This document shows positions 5,074 to 5,470 of a stretch of 5,470 nt of DNA, piece by piece. Every line of letters starts with the position of its first letter. The first letter of the stretch is position 1. The DNA is from Planococcaceae bacterium UBA3378 (GTDB lineage Bacteria > Bacillota > Bacilli > Bacillales_A > Planococcaceae), in NCBI GenBank assembly GCA_002359075.1, contig DEQA01000321.1, forward strand, positions 1 through 5,470, in the 5' to 3' direction. The position numbers and the translations under genes are program-made. The notes below the pieces were generated by a model. That model had not been told where the DNA came from. It saw nothing but the letters and a program-made list of their open reading frames with translations, and did no database searches.

Positions 5074-5114
5074 TTAACTATATAAAACTTTCTGTCATTT
5101 TAAGAATTAACTAT
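5074..5114. promoter_or_regulatory. Candidate LysR binding region: repeated TTAACTAT
   Basis: The 8-mer TTAACTAT occurs at 5074-5081 and again at 5107-5114. The copies are in the same orientation 33 bp apart, about three helical turns. The second is part of TTAAGAATTAA (5101-5110 region), an interrupted palindrome. They lie between the divergent LysR and DUF5071 starts, where LysR regulators usually bind. A further perfect palindrome, CTTTTTAAAAAG (5040-5051), lies just upstream of the LysR start. AT-rich sequence makes chance repeats plausible. Confidence 0.3.
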
Positions 5115-5145
5115 TAGATGATCTCCTTCCTCAAGCACCGCATTT

Positions 5146-5154
5146 TGGTATACT
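5146..5154 (+). promoter_or_regulatory. Extended -10 promoter for the DUF5071 gene
   Basis: TGGTATACT (5146-5154) is an extended -10 element with one mismatch to TATAAT. No good -35 is visible, which would suit a promoter needing an activator such as the divergent LysR protein. Transcription would start near 5161, so the leader is very short and consists mainly of the AAAAAGGAG ribosome binding site. Confidence 0.5.
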
Positions 5155-5176
5155 ACATCTAAAAAGGAGTTAAATC

Positions 5177-5470
5177 ATGATTCCAAGACATAAATTCGAT
5201 GAACTAGCCGTACTCCGCCTCCAGCTGTCCACAAGAAAGGAAATCATTCCAATACTTCCGGAGCTGCTTGTCTGGATTCAGGATATGAATTGGCCGATTG
5301 CTCCTAAAATAGTAGAGCTGTTGCGTGCCTATCCCATAGAAACTGTGCCGCATATAAAGGAAATTTTAAAAGGCACCGATTCTATCTGGAAATACTGGTG
5401 CCTGCTTGAACTCGTTCAACCAATGAGTAAGGAACATCAATTATTATTTAAAGATGATCTCCTGCGGCTG
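5177..5470 (+). CDS. DUF5071 domain protein, N-terminal part (runs off window)
   Basis: The frame is open from the ATG at 5177 to the window end, giving 98 codons with no stop. The start has AAAAAGGAG with a 7-base spacer. The protein begins M-I-P-R-H-K-F-D and carries segments I associate with DUF5071: L-P-E-L-L-V-W-I-Q-D-M-N-W-P-I-A (about residues 28-43), V-P-H-I-K-E-I-L-K (60-68) and I-W-K-Y-W-C-L-L-E-L (73-82). It appears soluble and helical, with no signal peptide or membrane helix. Proteins of this family are usually somewhat longer than 98 residues, so a modest C-terminal part is missing. The function is unknown. It is divergent from LysR and probably regulated by it. Confidence 0.85.
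   Translation, partial: MIPRHKFDELAVLRLQLSTRKEIIPILPELLVWIQDMNWPIAPKIVELLRAYPIETVPHIKEILKGTDSIWKYWCLLELVQPMSKEHQLLFKDDLLRL

Overview
The window looks like an accessory stretch of a low-to-moderate GC Firmicutes chromosome, most likely Bacillales. The support is strong AGGAGG/GGGAG-type ribosome binding sites, extended -10 promoters, and small protein families (DUF3139, DUF3953, DUF5071) that I associate with Bacillaceae and Planococcaceae. I cannot place it to genus. No rRNA, tRNA, CRISPR array, transposase or phage gene was found.

Layout, left to right: (1) 1-105, minus strand, a degenerate DUF3953 membrane-protein remnant. (2) 290-625, plus, a membrane-anchored DUF3139 protein. (3) 820-1056, minus, an intact DUF3953 protein; the remnant at 1-105 is a decayed copy of this gene and its leader. 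(4) 1188-1406, minus, a two-helix membrane protein of unknown function. (5) 1593-2315, minus, a calcineurin-like metallophosphoesterase starting at TTG, clearly AT-rich. (6) 2316-2662, a promoter-containing divergent intergenic region. (7) 2663-3418, plus, a class I SAM-dependent methyltransferase. (8) 3609-4034, minus, a small AT-rich membrane-anchored secreted protein of unknown function. (9) 4168-5025, minus, a LysR-type regulator, convergent with the methyltransferase. (10) 5177 to the window end, plus, the first 98 codons of a DUF5071 protein, divergent from the LysR gene.

The most interesting structure is a pair of related intergenic elements in inverted orientation, about 3424-3524 and 4169-4088. 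Each abuts the stop codon of one flanking gene (methyltransferase, LysR), and together they bracket the AT-rich gene at 3609-4034. Their outer arms are inverted repeats, but a 7-base core (TCGGAAA) has the same absolute orientation in both copies, so it is flipped relative to the arms in one of them. Each element ends in its own hairpin; the left one looks like a good rho-independent terminator and the right one overlaps the promoter of the bracketed gene.

I see no pathway linking the genes. The recognisable functional unit is the divergent LysR/DUF5071 pair with repeated 8-mers in its shared promoter region. The rest are single-gene units of housekeeping-accessory type. Nothing here amounts to an obvious new defence or biosynthetic system.
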